Below, one piece after another: positions 51,340 through 60,131 of a DNA stretch of 64,000 bases. Within the stretch, counting starts at the first letter, position 1; each line of letters starts with the position of its first letter. The translations under genes and the position numbers were made by a program. Below the pieces are notes generated by a model. It was not told the DNA's origin, searched no databases, and saw only the letters and a list, made by a program, of their open reading frames with translations. The stretch lies in NCBI GenBank assembly GCA_038230395.1, contig JBBRNI010000001.1, forward strand, positions 186,001-250,000. The letters run 5' to 3'. This stretch comes from JBDSWU01 sp038230395. Its GTDB lineage: Bacteria > Patescibacteriota > Saccharimonadia > Saccharimonadales > UBA4665.

Positions 51340-53691
51340 ATGAGCAATGAAGATTTATCAACACCCACTTCAAACCTGTTGAGACAACAGTTTCAGGAAT
51401 CAGCAACCAAATCCTTGACTAATCCTGAGTTAATATCATTCTTGACCGAAGGTGTGGACAGACTAGCGGCCGTAGCAGATGCTCTGCAGGCGACTTCATC
51501 AGAAACGGTGCCGACTGCAGCCGAAAAGACCATCGATCAGGATATCATTGATAGTCTCGTAGTAGATATTCTAGGAGAACAGCCGAGTGAAGGTTTCGCA
51601 AACGCAGCCAAAGATTTTCGTGAGCTGAGCTGTAAGTCGACTCTGCATAAAGATAAAAAAGACCTTGATCCGAATTCGCGCTTCCAGTCAGGTGTTGGCT
51701 TCTTAATCTTTGCCAACAACAATAATAGATCTTTTAGGCGCGCTAGTACTGAGAAGAATAACGAACAAACTGAATCCGTGATTGCATTTTGGCGAGGAAA
51801 CAGTGTAATACCCAGTTCACGGAGTCTCAAAACAATCTGCAATGTAATAGGAACGGCGAAGGATATTGTTCTGGCTGAGATCACTGACCTATGGGCCAAT
51901 AAGGCTATTGGCGATGAATCTAGAGTCAAAGGAGTGCTGACAGCCAACAGCAAGCTAGATGTTGACACTAATACTGATGGGCTTAAGTTTGCTTTGGCTA
52001 CAATGCTCCACGAAGTTTTATCCAGACCAGTTCTGAAGACCGCCTACGAAAAAGGCTTGGGTCCAGTAGATCCTGTAAATAAGGATATAATGCGTCAGAT
52101 ACAAGATTCGCCTCTTGCATCTATGTATGCAACAACTAATTTTCTCGCCTCCCTCGACCATAGTACTGCTAGAGCGTTTGATAGAATATTGATGATGGAA
52201 GCTGGTCACAGACACGGACGACTATTAGGTATTCCATCACGAGAATTCAAAGAAAGCATAGTATTGTTACGTGCCTTAGTGCTCAATTATAGAAACTTAA
52301 ACACGCTAGATACCAATCTCAAAAAGATTAAATCTGAGAATCAAAGACTTGGCGCTTTGGTTTCAAATGATAGAACAGCAAAAGGTGTTAAACAGATCGT
52401 TCAAGGATTACAAATTTTGTACGAAATTGGTAATGGTATTATTGACGTTCATAACAAAGAGTTCGATGGCCCAAAAGTTGATGATTTAGATGTGGAGCGC
52501 GCGCAATTTATCGAGGCCGACCGTGTGCGAGCAAGTCTGGCTCAAAGTTTTAAAGACTACGTTAGTAATATGGGATGGCAATTAACACCAGAAATGCGAG
52601 ATGATTTTGCGCGAATTTCTGTGCCTGTGTTGGAAACACATTATGAGAAGATTCAAGAACGGCAAGCAGCCGCCAAAAAACGCGAAGCTATTGAACGTAG
52701 TATAGTAAGTTTTGCAGCTATTGATGACAACTATCATCTGTCCAGCAAAAAAAACCGCGAACGCGATCCAAAAATTGTGCCAAATGCTCATTTGCTAAGC
52801 CTTCACTTATCAGAAAACGGATCAGTTCAGGAAGACATCGCCCGCGGTCTCTTTGCAATGATTTCCGGCGCTGTCTGGGAGCGGACCGGCTCTAAAGCTA
52901 CCCTCACCGAGTTGGCTGACCAGTATATCTCTGACGCCAGCGCATTGCGCCAGTTACAAACTGAACTTCACGAACTGGGTCATGACAAACCTAGTCGACT
53001 ACTTACTCAGATAAACTTATTAGACGAGTTGATAGATAGCGGCATGTTTGATCGGGAGGATAAATACCCAGAGCTCAGAGACTACACTGATTTCGTTCTG
53101 GCGTACATGATGGTACGCGACGGCGAAGATAATATAACTGAGCCAGTAGTAGAGGTGGGGTCAGACGCTACCGAAGCTGCGCCAATGACACTCATCAACC
53201 CTCCTATGCAGTTACTGCGTGAAACTTTGGAAGAAGAACTTTATGTCTTCCCGCCAGGGTCCAGAGCCATTGATTTGATTCGTGACTACAAGGAGCAAGT
53301 GTCCGAGGGCGAGCTAGTTAATGTCGAATGGGACCGTATCATTAAGCTTTTAGAATTACGTGACCACTGCCAAAAGCAAAATCTGGATGCACGGTTGATA
53401 CGCACCAAGCATGCCTCATGGCAAGTTCTACCGTTCTTTATCCTGGAGATTAATATACCAGGCGACAATCAAGCCGTTGCTGTCATCGAAAGCCCTGTGT
53501 ACGGCAACGCCACCTACATATACCGTGAATCCAAAGAACGTTTGAGCTGGAGAGAGATAGTCGAACTTGGCCGAGGAAATGCTCGTGAGCTCGGAGCAAA
53601 TGCGCTTGTCCATGTAGATTCACAGCAACATAGCAAACACTTTAAAAAAGTTTGGAACCGAGTCATCAGCGAGCTTACCGTGTTACGTTAA
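51340..53691 (+). CDS. large hypothetical protein
   Basis: 783 residues from the ATG at 51340; an in-frame TTG at 51301 lies on the -35 box and is not the start. Almost wholly helical and charged, no signal peptide or membrane segment. Residues ~340-480 look like coiled coil (NLKKIKSENQRLGALVSNDRTAKG; YEKIQERQAAAKKREAIERS). The C-terminal ~130 residues seem a separate alpha/beta domain (WQVLPFFILEINIPGDNQAVAVIESPVYG). I recognise no family. Accessory gene with its own promoter; function unknown. Confidence 0.75.
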   Translation: MSNEDLSTPTSNLLRQQFQESATKSLTNPELISFLTEGVDRLAAVADALQATSSETVPTAAEKTIDQDIIDSLVVDILGEQPSEGFANAAKDFRELSCKSTLHKDKKDLDPNSRFQSGVGFLIFANNNNRSFRRASTEKNNEQTESVIAFWRGNSVIPSSRSLKTICNVIGTAKDIVLAEITDLWANKAIGDESRVKGVLTANSKLDVDTNTDGLKFALATMLHEVLSRPVLKTAYEKGLGPVDPVNKDIMRQIQDSPLASMYATTNFLASLDHSTARAFDRILMMEAGHRHGRLLGIPSREFKESIVLLRALVLNYRNLNTLDTNLKKIKSENQRLGALVSNDRTAKGVKQIVQGLQILYEIGNGIIDVHNKEFDGPKVDDLDVERAQFIEADRVRASLAQSFKDYVSNMGWQLTPEMRDDFARISVPVLETHYEKIQERQAAAKKREAIERSIVSFAAIDDNYHLSSKKNRERDPKIVPNAHLLSLHLSENGSVQEDIARGLFAMISGAVWERTGSKATLTELADQYISDASALRQLQTELHELGHDKPSRLLTQINLLDELIDSGMFDREDKYPELRDYTDFVLAYMMVRDGEDNITEPVVEVGSDATEAAPMTLINPPMQLLRETLEEELYVFPPGSRAIDLIRDYKEQVSEGELVNVEWDRIIKLLELRDHCQKQNLDARLIRTKHASWQVLPFFILEINIPGDNQAVAVIESPVYGNATYIYRESKERLSWREIVELGRGNARELGANALVHVDSQQHSKHFKKVWNRVISELTVLR

Positions 53692-53749
53692 AGTTTCAAC
53701 TTACCATTACTACTTAGTAGAGCGCCTGAATAAAAACTTGAGAATATGT

Positions 53750-53800
53750 GGCAGGGCCTATTGGACGATTATCGACAATTTATTAGGGGCAGCCTTGACG
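53750..53800 (+). repeat. 51-bp repeat, copy 1
   Basis: About 78% identical to 55685-55735 with no gaps. Read in the frame of the ATG at 53746 it encodes WQGLLDDYRQFI...SLD within a 27-codon frame ending at 53829. The two copies conserve the peptide (WQG-L/F-LDDYR) with mostly silent or conservative changes, so it looks like coding-sequence debris or a conserved micro-ORF. It lies just upstream of the next gene. Confidence 0.6.
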
Positions 53801-53836
53801 AGAATGCCAACCGAAGGTCTGATAAGATATAGCCAT

Positions 53837-54706
53837 ATGAAAAAACCTCTATACGAGCACCGCTTGCAGACTGATCGTTGGTCAGCCCGAGCAATAAGTC
53901 CCGTTGACATCCGAAAGAGCATTAATGCTGATCGAGACGGTGAAGTGGTTATAGTACACCCAGGCTGGGCAAAGTCGCCAGAACGATACGCCAAGCTCTT
54001 ATTCAGACTTGCCGATAGAGGGTACTTTTCTGTGGGCGTAGATACTCGCTACGCATACGCCGATCAAGGCCAGCCTAGGAAAAGCTTTATTACTCAACCT
54101 AGACGTGTCGGCACCACCAACCCATACTTTACTGTTGAGAGCGCTGCCGAAAACCGCTGGGAACTACGCCGCCCAACAGTGCTTCTCGACATCTGCGACC
54201 GCCTCGGTGTTGGCATGCGATCGTACATAGGACATTCTGAAGGCGGCAGAGTGTGCGCATTTGCCACCGTAACTCAACCCGATATAGTCAAAAATCTAAT
54301 CATTGTTAACGGCGCTGGTACAGGCGATAGCTCAAATGGCACTCGTCGAATGATGCGTTCCAATCTCGCCAATATGCTAGAGATGCTCGAAAACACAAGT
54401 GATTTACCGGCAGCCACACTTAGCGCTCTCGGCAGTGCTGCCTACGCCTTGACCCACCTGCGTCGCACCATCTCCGAGAAACAGATTATTCAGACTGCCG
54501 ATACCTGGTCTACGTTGGATAACCTAGCTAATACCCCAGTTCGAGTTAGCGTCTTTCACGCCATTGATGATGAACTAATTTCATTCGATGACTCGTCTAT
54601 CAGAGCCGCGGCACGACCATGGATTGATTTCAGAGCTACAGTAGGAGGCCATGGCAACATCCACGATGAAGCTGTCCAAAGTACTATTTTAGATGTGATC
54701 GTTTAG
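53837..54706 (+). CDS. alpha/beta hydrolase-fold protein
   Basis: 289 residues from the ATG at 53837. That start is 8 bases after TAAGAT; the upstream frame (from 53738) runs through the repeat copy and is probably not translated. HPGWAKSPERYAKLLFRLADRGY, nucleophile elbow IGHSEGGRV, and a late VGGHGNIHDEAV that could supply the His. Substrate unknown. The next gene starts 12 bases downstream. Confidence 0.75.
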   Translation: MKKPLYEHRLQTDRWSARAISPVDIRKSINADRDGEVVIVHPGWAKSPERYAKLLFRLADRGYFSVGVDTRYAYADQGQPRKSFITQPRRVGTTNPYFTVESAAENRWELRRPTVLLDICDRLGVGMRSYIGHSEGGRVCAFATVTQPDIVKNLIIVNGAGTGDSSNGTRRMMRSNLANMLEMLENTSDLPAATLSALGSAAYALTHLRRTISEKQIIQTADTWSTLDNLANTPVRVSVFHAIDDELISFDDSSIRAAARPWIDFRATVGGHGNIHDEAVQSTILDVIV

Positions 54707-54718
54707 TAAGGAGGTGAT

Positions 54719-55593
54719 ATGAGTAAAAGTGACAAGAAGTTGGTAAAAAGATCTATGGCAGTTGTGGCAGACGCTGCCGTACAGCATATTGATCAGATTC
54801 TGGGTGCAACGCCAGGCCACGGTCTAGCCTATAGCCTTGCTAAGGGACTGCTGGGTAACGCCATGCAATTGCGCCAACAACGCGTATTTGAGTTCATGGG
54901 AGCAATTATTGAGCACCCCAAGGTATTCACAAAGAAATATTTGAATTGGAAGAGTTTCAAGACGGTTTTGCTAATGCCCTGCAGCAGTACCTAACAATCC
55001 GCACTAAACAGAAACGAAAGCTTGTCCAGAACGCATTCAGAGACTTTGCTAAGAGTATTGACAAGCCAAACTTTCAAATTGAAAGATACACAGACACGAT
55101 ACAAAAAATATCGCCATCTAGCATTGCACTGCTCGGATTCATTAAAGGTATAATCTTACCCTATCGTGAAGCTGCAATTCATAAGCAACTTTCTGCCAAT
55201 AACTTAGGCACGGAGAAACCTTATGACTGTTGGTTCAAGCTTACTCTGAAGCGTGAGTCGATGTCGAAGTACATAGGTGAATGGATACACGAACAGTTTG
55301 ACCCAACAAACGAATCCATAAAAGAGAAATATGGCGAAGGACCTAGCCATAACATCAGTGAAAGGAAGCAAATTGAACTGGCCGAAGCCGAACAAAATCA
55401 GTTGGAGAAATATAACGCCCCCATCCATGAGCTGATCTACCTTGGTTTCTGTGCAACCGCCACAGATAGTCAGGTTGTGTGGGGAGGTAACGCAGGCACA
55501 ACTTGGTCGCTGACAACATTTGGCTATGAGTTCTTGGGATACATTGAAGATGAGTCAAAGCAAAACAGGCAAACCGTAATTGAACTCAATTAA
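54719..55593 (+). pseudogene. hypothetical protein gene interrupted by a frameshift
   Basis: An ideal ribosome binding site (AAGGAGGTGAT) precedes the ATG. The first frame reads to EHPKVFTK and then degrades to a stop at 54994. The -1 frame continues sensibly from about 54930 (KEIFELEEFQDGFANALQQYL) to 55593. Joined, it encodes ~290 residues, mainly helical, with KPNFQIERYTDTIQKISPSSIALLGF and a C-terminal FGYEFLGYI. Family not recognised. It may be a true mutation or a one-base error in the ACAAAGAAA tract. Confidence 0.65.
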
Positions 55594-55684
55594 CAGATGC
55601 GAGGGAAACAAAAGATGCAAATGTTACAAAAAAGCTGAAATAATTAAACTCGTTTGAATCTGTTATTTCGGAAGTTGTCCTGTT

Positions 55685-55735
55685 GGCAGGGGTTCTTGGA
55701 CGATTATAGACACTTTATGGAGGTCGGGCTTGACG
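55685..55735 (+). repeat. 51-bp repeat, copy 2
   Basis: Partner of 53750-53800. In the frame of the TTG at 55654 it encodes WQGFLDDYRHFM...GLD, ending at the TGA 55750-55752. The rest of the gap 55594-55843 holds no gene that I can support. Confidence 0.6.
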
Positions 55736-55843
55736 CTTACCACCAAAAATGATGTATAACACTAAAGTCACTCTTTATATTAAGATGTAAACTCAAGCCA
55801 CTCATGCTTGCAATACTAGGCTGTTAAGTACACGATATTATAT

Positions 55844-57580
55844 ATGCCTCCTAGAGAACCGCACTGCACGGGAATACCCATTGAAACATTGTTGCCAAAT
55901 CAAGTAATCGAGTTACCGCCCGATATTTCATTAAAGCAGCAGGTTTTTCGATCCAAATCAGCAGATAATTTACTCCTTCGATTCGACAAACTAGCTGATG
56001 AGGTGCTCGTGGAAGCTATACCGGAAGCGTTAGACGCTGCACTACAAACTCAAAGTTGGCGCGATGCATATGTTCTACAAGAGGTGTCCGAGAAATACGG
56101 TGGAGTAATCGATCACAATCTACAACGAGATTTAGGTAACAAAATTATACAATTTGGCTGCGCCGGATTGGAGCAAATACTTCAAAGCGACGAAAAAACT
56201 GGCATCAAACCTGCAGAGTTGATCACACTACACTTCTTCATGCGTAAGCACACGGCAACTTACCCAATATCAGAGGAATGGTTAGTAGTATCAAAAGCAG
56301 CAATGGCTGGTGCTGCGGTCAGTTTCATGGACAGCCATCCATGGAGAGCTTTATATGAATTTATTGACATAATCCAACCAATTGGTAGCGAGGCAACAGC
56401 AGCATCTACCAGTTATCTGATTGATATTGTTAATCACCACCCAGAGCGGGGACTGTTGCCCGATAGATTTAAAGCTAACGTCTTAGGCGCCGTATACGAT
56501 GCGCACTCGGCTTTAGAATTAGTCAGACTTGGTTTCTTTTCCGGCTTACTGACAAGAAAAGACGTCTGTGAAGTTTACGAGGCCGTACTAGAAGCCGTCG
56601 AGATAAAGAAATTAGTTCAGTCGAGTGCCGCACATGATCACAGAACATTTGGTGTAGGTACGCCGGAAACGAATTACTGGATGAGCGTAACTCCCCGCTC
56701 AATGGGGAGTCAGCTTGAATCAATACTTCCCGGAGCAACAGCGCGTGCAGAGGAAGTCATAAGCCGTAGACGAATTGAAGTAGTAAACACTATGTATGCT
56801 GATATCAAAGATCAGCCTGGGGAACTTGAAGAGTAAATCAATAGTCTAAAATCTTCTCGCAATCTGAAAGCCACTTTTGACCCAAGTCTAACCGAACGGA
56901 TTTTGACTATTTGTACTGAAGGTCAGTCTGAGGTCATCACCTTTAGCGTCGCTGATCGCATTAAAATGATATTTGAACTTCATAAATACGGCCAAATCTC
57001 CAGCCAACAGGTATTTATTGCGATCAATTCCATGAGCGACAAAAGAAACGACCCGTTACAAAGTGCTATGGCAGAAGCGGATGCTGAGCATGGCGACGAT
57101 GCATACTGGGAGCAGTTCGATCGCCGAGATAGACTTTGCTCTACGGCAGCAAAATATGTAATTCAATTGGCCAGAGGTATTGCAGAACATGTCTATGCCG
57201 CACCCGAATACGAGCAGTTAGATGTTGATTAATTTCTAGATCGGGTACCGCTGGTTGCTGCTGTCGAATCATACGAAAAACGGTATGTTTTACCACTCAA
57301 AAAATTGATTACTTCAGAACGGGCACGTCTTGTAAAAGCCTATGAACATCATCTCTTCAGGGAATCCAACCGATATGAGCTTTATCCGTCTCGGGTCCAA
57401 CATCCCGAAAAAGGGCGTCGAAGTATGATTAGTATTCACGGGCTTGAGGTTACGGCAAAAAGTATTGTCATCGCTAGTCTTAAAGATACTATTAGGGAAA
57501 GTCGTAGTCTAGATCAGCTTGCAGATTGGAACGAAAAATATCAAAATCGTAAAATCGTTAGATATTATCCACGAATTTAA
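55844..57580 (+). pseudogene. hypothetical gene with two in-frame TAA stops
   Basis: Three consecutive open stretches, 55844-56836, 56837-57232 and 57233-57580, lie in the same frame and are separated only by single TAA codons (56834-56836 and 57230-57232). Together they would encode about 578 residues. The first part (330 residues) is helical, the second is acidic (AEADAEHGDDAYWEQFDRRDR), the third basic (SERARLVKAYEHHLFRESNRYEL). No family recognised. The lack of starts with ribosome binding sites after the stops favours a decaying gene. If genuine, the first part alone might still be made. Confidence 0.6.
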
Positions 57581-57581
57581 T

Positions 57582-57609
57582 AAAACAAAAACTCGACGTA
57601 ATGTCGAGT
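57582..57609 (-). terminator. terminator of tRNA-Trp
   Basis: ACTCGAC (57591-57597) pairs with GTCGAGT (57603-57609). On the minus strand the stem is followed by a T-rich tract (complement of 57582-57590), 9 bases past the tRNA 3' end. Confidence 0.8.
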
Positions 57610-57617
57610 AAATAATA

Positions 57618-57692
57618 TGGCAGGGGTACGAAGAATCGAACTTCGATCTTAGGTTTTGGAGACCCATATACTAACCGTTGTACTATACCCCT
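57618..57692 (-). tRNA. tRNA-Trp (anticodon CCA), CCA end encoded
   Basis: On the minus strand: acceptor AGGGGTA/TACCCCT, anticodon loop CTCCAAA in stem TGGGT/ACCTA, T arm with GTTCGATTC, discriminator G and encoded CCA. In many bacteria tRNA-Trp lies beside secE-nusG; here it is about 6 kb away and inverted. Confidence 0.95.
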
Positions 57693-57741
57693 ATAGCAAC
57701 AGCTGTTATATTACGTTAAATTTGGCCGATTGTCATTAGTC

Positions 57742-58587
57742 TTACAGCACTTCAACGGGAATTGGCGACAGATTGACGTAGTGGTCTTGAACGCCAATCT
57801 TCTGTCCACCCATTAGCTCCCAGATGTGAGGAGCGTACTTGACGTCGAAGCGAACGCAGCCGTGTGATATTGGTGAAGTAACGGCGTCGGACATTTCTGG
57901 CGATCCGTGCACGGCTTCGTCGCCGTTGAAGAAGCCAGAGAATAGCATATTGCCAGCACTATGTTTGCTCGGGTACTTGGTGCTGTTGTGGAGGCCATAG
58001 ATACCTTGACCGATGTGAAAGTTGCCGGCTGCGGTGGTGTGATCCTGAGGTGAATCTTGGAAGTAGCCTGCTGGAGCACCGGTGGAAATGGGGATGATCA
58101 TGCTGAGCCTATCACCAATGTTGATGCCCATGACTTGGCAGGTGCGACTAATGACAAAACCTGGTAGTTTCGATGAGAGTTTTTCATGAGATTTTAATTG
58201 GTTACGATCAGCGACAGTCGCTTCTGCTTGGCTGGCAGCATGCCCACTAAAGATGCGCTCGGCACATAGTGCCCGTTTAGTTTGGCTGCCGGCGTTACCG
58301 TCAAGTGTCAGGGCGGGCATGCCGTAAGGAGTTAGCACGGCATTTAGTGATCGTTGCAGGCTAATAGTAGGATTGTCATGAGTGGTAGTGCGCTTTGGAA
58401 CGGCTGAAGGGGTGGGAAGGGCTGGTGGAGTTTTAGTGCTGGTAGCGCTCGGCACTGCACTGCTTTCGGCTTTAGGCGTGGTGTTACCACCACGAGAGTT
58501 GCAGCCAGTCAGCGCAATAGCTGCCAAAGAAGCCGCCAAGGCAATGTGGGCTATTTCGTGTGATCGATGGCGTGTGATATTTTCCAT
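57742..58587 (-). CDS. L,D-transpeptidase lipoprotein (YkuD domain)
   Basis: 281 residues. N-terminal signal with lipobox ALTGC, a Ser/Thr/Pro-rich linker (residues ~35-70), a peptidoglycan-binding-like region (ISLQRSLNAVLTPYGMPALTLDGNAGSQTKRAL), then the YkuD catalytic motif VHGSPEM...SHGCVRF with the nucleophilic Cys. It forms 3-3 peptidoglycan cross-links or anchors proteins outside the membrane. The minus-strand -10 TATACT (58596-58601) is 8 bases before the ATG, so probably leaderless. Confidence 0.9.
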   Translation of the reverse strand: MENITRHRSHEIAHIALAASLAAIALTGCNSRGGNTTPKAESSAVPSATSTKTPPALPTPSAVPKRTTTHDNPTISLQRSLNAVLTPYGMPALTLDGNAGSQTKRALCAERIFSGHAASQAEATVADRNQLKSHEKLSSKLPGFVISRTCQVMGINIGDRLSMIIPISTGAPAGYFQDSPQDHTTAAGNFHIGQGIYGLHNSTKYPSKHSAGNMLFSGFFNGDEAVHGSPEMSDAVTSPISHGCVRFDVKYAPHIWELMGGQKIGVQDHYVNLSPIPVEVL

Positions 58588-58698
58588 AAGCTAGCAGTAT
58601 ACCCGCAGGAGTGACAGATTAAAACTTCTTATGATTAGTAATTTTGATGCTGACTTTACTTTTATTACAGGGTAGAATCTGCTATAAATATAGTACTG

Positions 58699-59361
58699 AT
58701 GGCTAAGTTATACCCTACAAAACCTTTTCTGCTGATGTTCTACGGCTATCCTGGCGCCGGCAAAACATATTTTTCTCGCCAATTGGCTGAGCACGTCCAA
58801 GCCGCACACATGCAGGCTGACCGCATTCGTGGTGAGCTTTTTGAGCAGCCCCGACATGATAAACAGGAAAATGACATTGTAATGCAACTAATGGATTACA
58901 TGACAGAAGAGTTCCTTAGCGCTGGTCTCAGCGTCATTTATGACGTTAACGCCATGCGCAGTGGCCAGCGCCACGCTCTTCGTGAAATGGCCCGCAAAGC
59001 TCACGCTACACCGCTAATTGTATGGTTCCAAATGGATCCTGAAACTGCGTTTGCACGTAGTAAAACACGTGATCGTCGTCGTGCTGATGACAAATATTCC
59101 GCGCAGTGGGATCGACCAACCTTTGACAATATTGTCGCTCACATGCAAAATCCTAGCGCCAGTGAGCCGTATGCTGTAATTAGCGGCAAGCACTTGTTCA
59201 ACATGCAGCTGAGCGCCGTCATCAGCAAAATGCGTGATCTGGGTATACTCAGCGCTGATGACGCTAGCTCACGCATGATTAAGCCAGGACTCGTCAACCT
59301 TGTTCCTAGCAATGTTGGTCGCGTCGATATGACTCGGCGCAATATATCTATCCGTAACTAG
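58699..59361 (+). CDS. P-loop kinase (zeta-toxin/AAA_33-like)
   Basis: 220 residues. Walker A GYPGAGKTYFSRQLAEH, ADRIRGELFEQ, VIYDVNAMRSGQRHALREMA and WFQMDPETAFARSKTRDRRR, the layout of small P-loop kinases and zeta-like proteins that phosphorylate small substrates or nucleotides. No antitoxin partner adjacent. TATAAA (58683-58688) lies 10 bases before the start. Confidence 0.82.
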   Translation: MAKLYPTKPFLLMFYGYPGAGKTYFSRQLAEHVQAAHMQADRIRGELFEQPRHDKQENDIVMQLMDYMTEEFLSAGLSVIYDVNAMRSGQRHALREMARKAHATPLIVWFQMDPETAFARSKTRDRRRADDKYSAQWDRPTFDNIVAHMQNPSASEPYAVISGKHLFNMQLSAVISKMRDLGILSADDASSRMIKPGLVNLVPSNVGRVDMTRRNISIRN

Positions 59362-59382
59362 TCCGCCAGTAAGGAGCTCTTA

Positions 59383-60105
59383 GTGGCCTTTAAAGAGTAC
59401 GTGCTCGATGATAAAACCACCATTACTGTTTACAAGCGAGCAGGCAATCGTAGTCTGCGTCTAAGTGTTACGAGTACAGGTAAAATTAGGGTAACTATAC
59501 CGACTTGGACACCGTATCAGGCGGGCTTGCAGTTTGCTAAAACCCGCTTAGATTGGATTCAGGGACAGCAGAAATCTACTATCTTGCTGCAACCAGGTCA
59601 GGCAGTTGGGAAAGCACATCATTTACGTTTTAGCCCTCAGGCCAGTAGTTCTCGGGTAAGCTCACGAGTTATGGCCGGGGAAATTATCATTGGCTACCCA
59701 CCGCAGCTGACACCAAACGATAAGCAGGTACAACTGACAGCACGTTCAGCCTGCATTCGAGCACTACGTAGGCAGGCTGATCAGTTACTGCCGCAACGCC
59801 TAAAAATCTTAGCTGAGCTACACGGTTTTAGCTATTCATCGGTCGCTACTAAACAGTTGAAAAGCCGTTGGGGTAGCTGTGATCAATCGCAAAATATAGT
59901 ATTTAATCTATTCTTAATGCAGTTACCGTGGGATTGCATTGACTACGTTATATTGCATGAGTTGACACATACCAAAGTCTTGCATCACGGTCCTGAGTTC
60001 TGGCAGGCGTTCGAAACTGTATTGCCAGGTGCTAAAAAAATGAGAAAACAGATGCATCAGTATCAGCCAGTATTGTTATCGTCGGAACCAGCGCTAGAGA
60101 AATAA
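59383..60105 (+). CDS. YgjP-like metallopeptidase (DUF45/M48 family)
   Basis: 240 residues with zinc motif VILHELTHTKVLHHGPEFWQ (HExxH plus downstream His) and RWGSCDQSQNIVFNLFLM, both typical of YgjP/SprT-like proteins. GTG start after AAGGAG, 21 bases downstream of the kinase gene. Cytoplasmic; native substrate unknown. Confidence 0.9.
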   Translation: MAFKEYVLDDKTTITVYKRAGNRSLRLSVTSTGKIRVTIPTWTPYQAGLQFAKTRLDWIQGQQKSTILLQPGQAVGKAHHLRFSPQASSSRVSSRVMAGEIIIGYPPQLTPNDKQVQLTARSACIRALRRQADQLLPQRLKILAELHGFSYSSVATKQLKSRWGSCDQSQNIVFNLFLMQLPWDCIDYVILHELTHTKVLHHGPEFWQAFETVLPGAKKMRKQMHQYQPVLLSSEPALEK

Positions 60106-60131
60106 GCGTAAGCCGTATATAATACATGCCA

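Noticed and set aside
57618..57628. tRNA-derived attachment site shared with the repeat at 55685 (TGGCAGGGG)
   Set aside because: Only ~10 bases match the tRNA-Trp 3' end and the T arm is absent from the repeat; no integrase gene is seen. Probably coincidence.
58699..59361. Zeta toxin of a toxin-antitoxin pair
   Set aside because: The P-loop kinase fold fits, but there is no small antitoxin gene next to it; the neighbours are a transpeptidase and a metallopeptidase.
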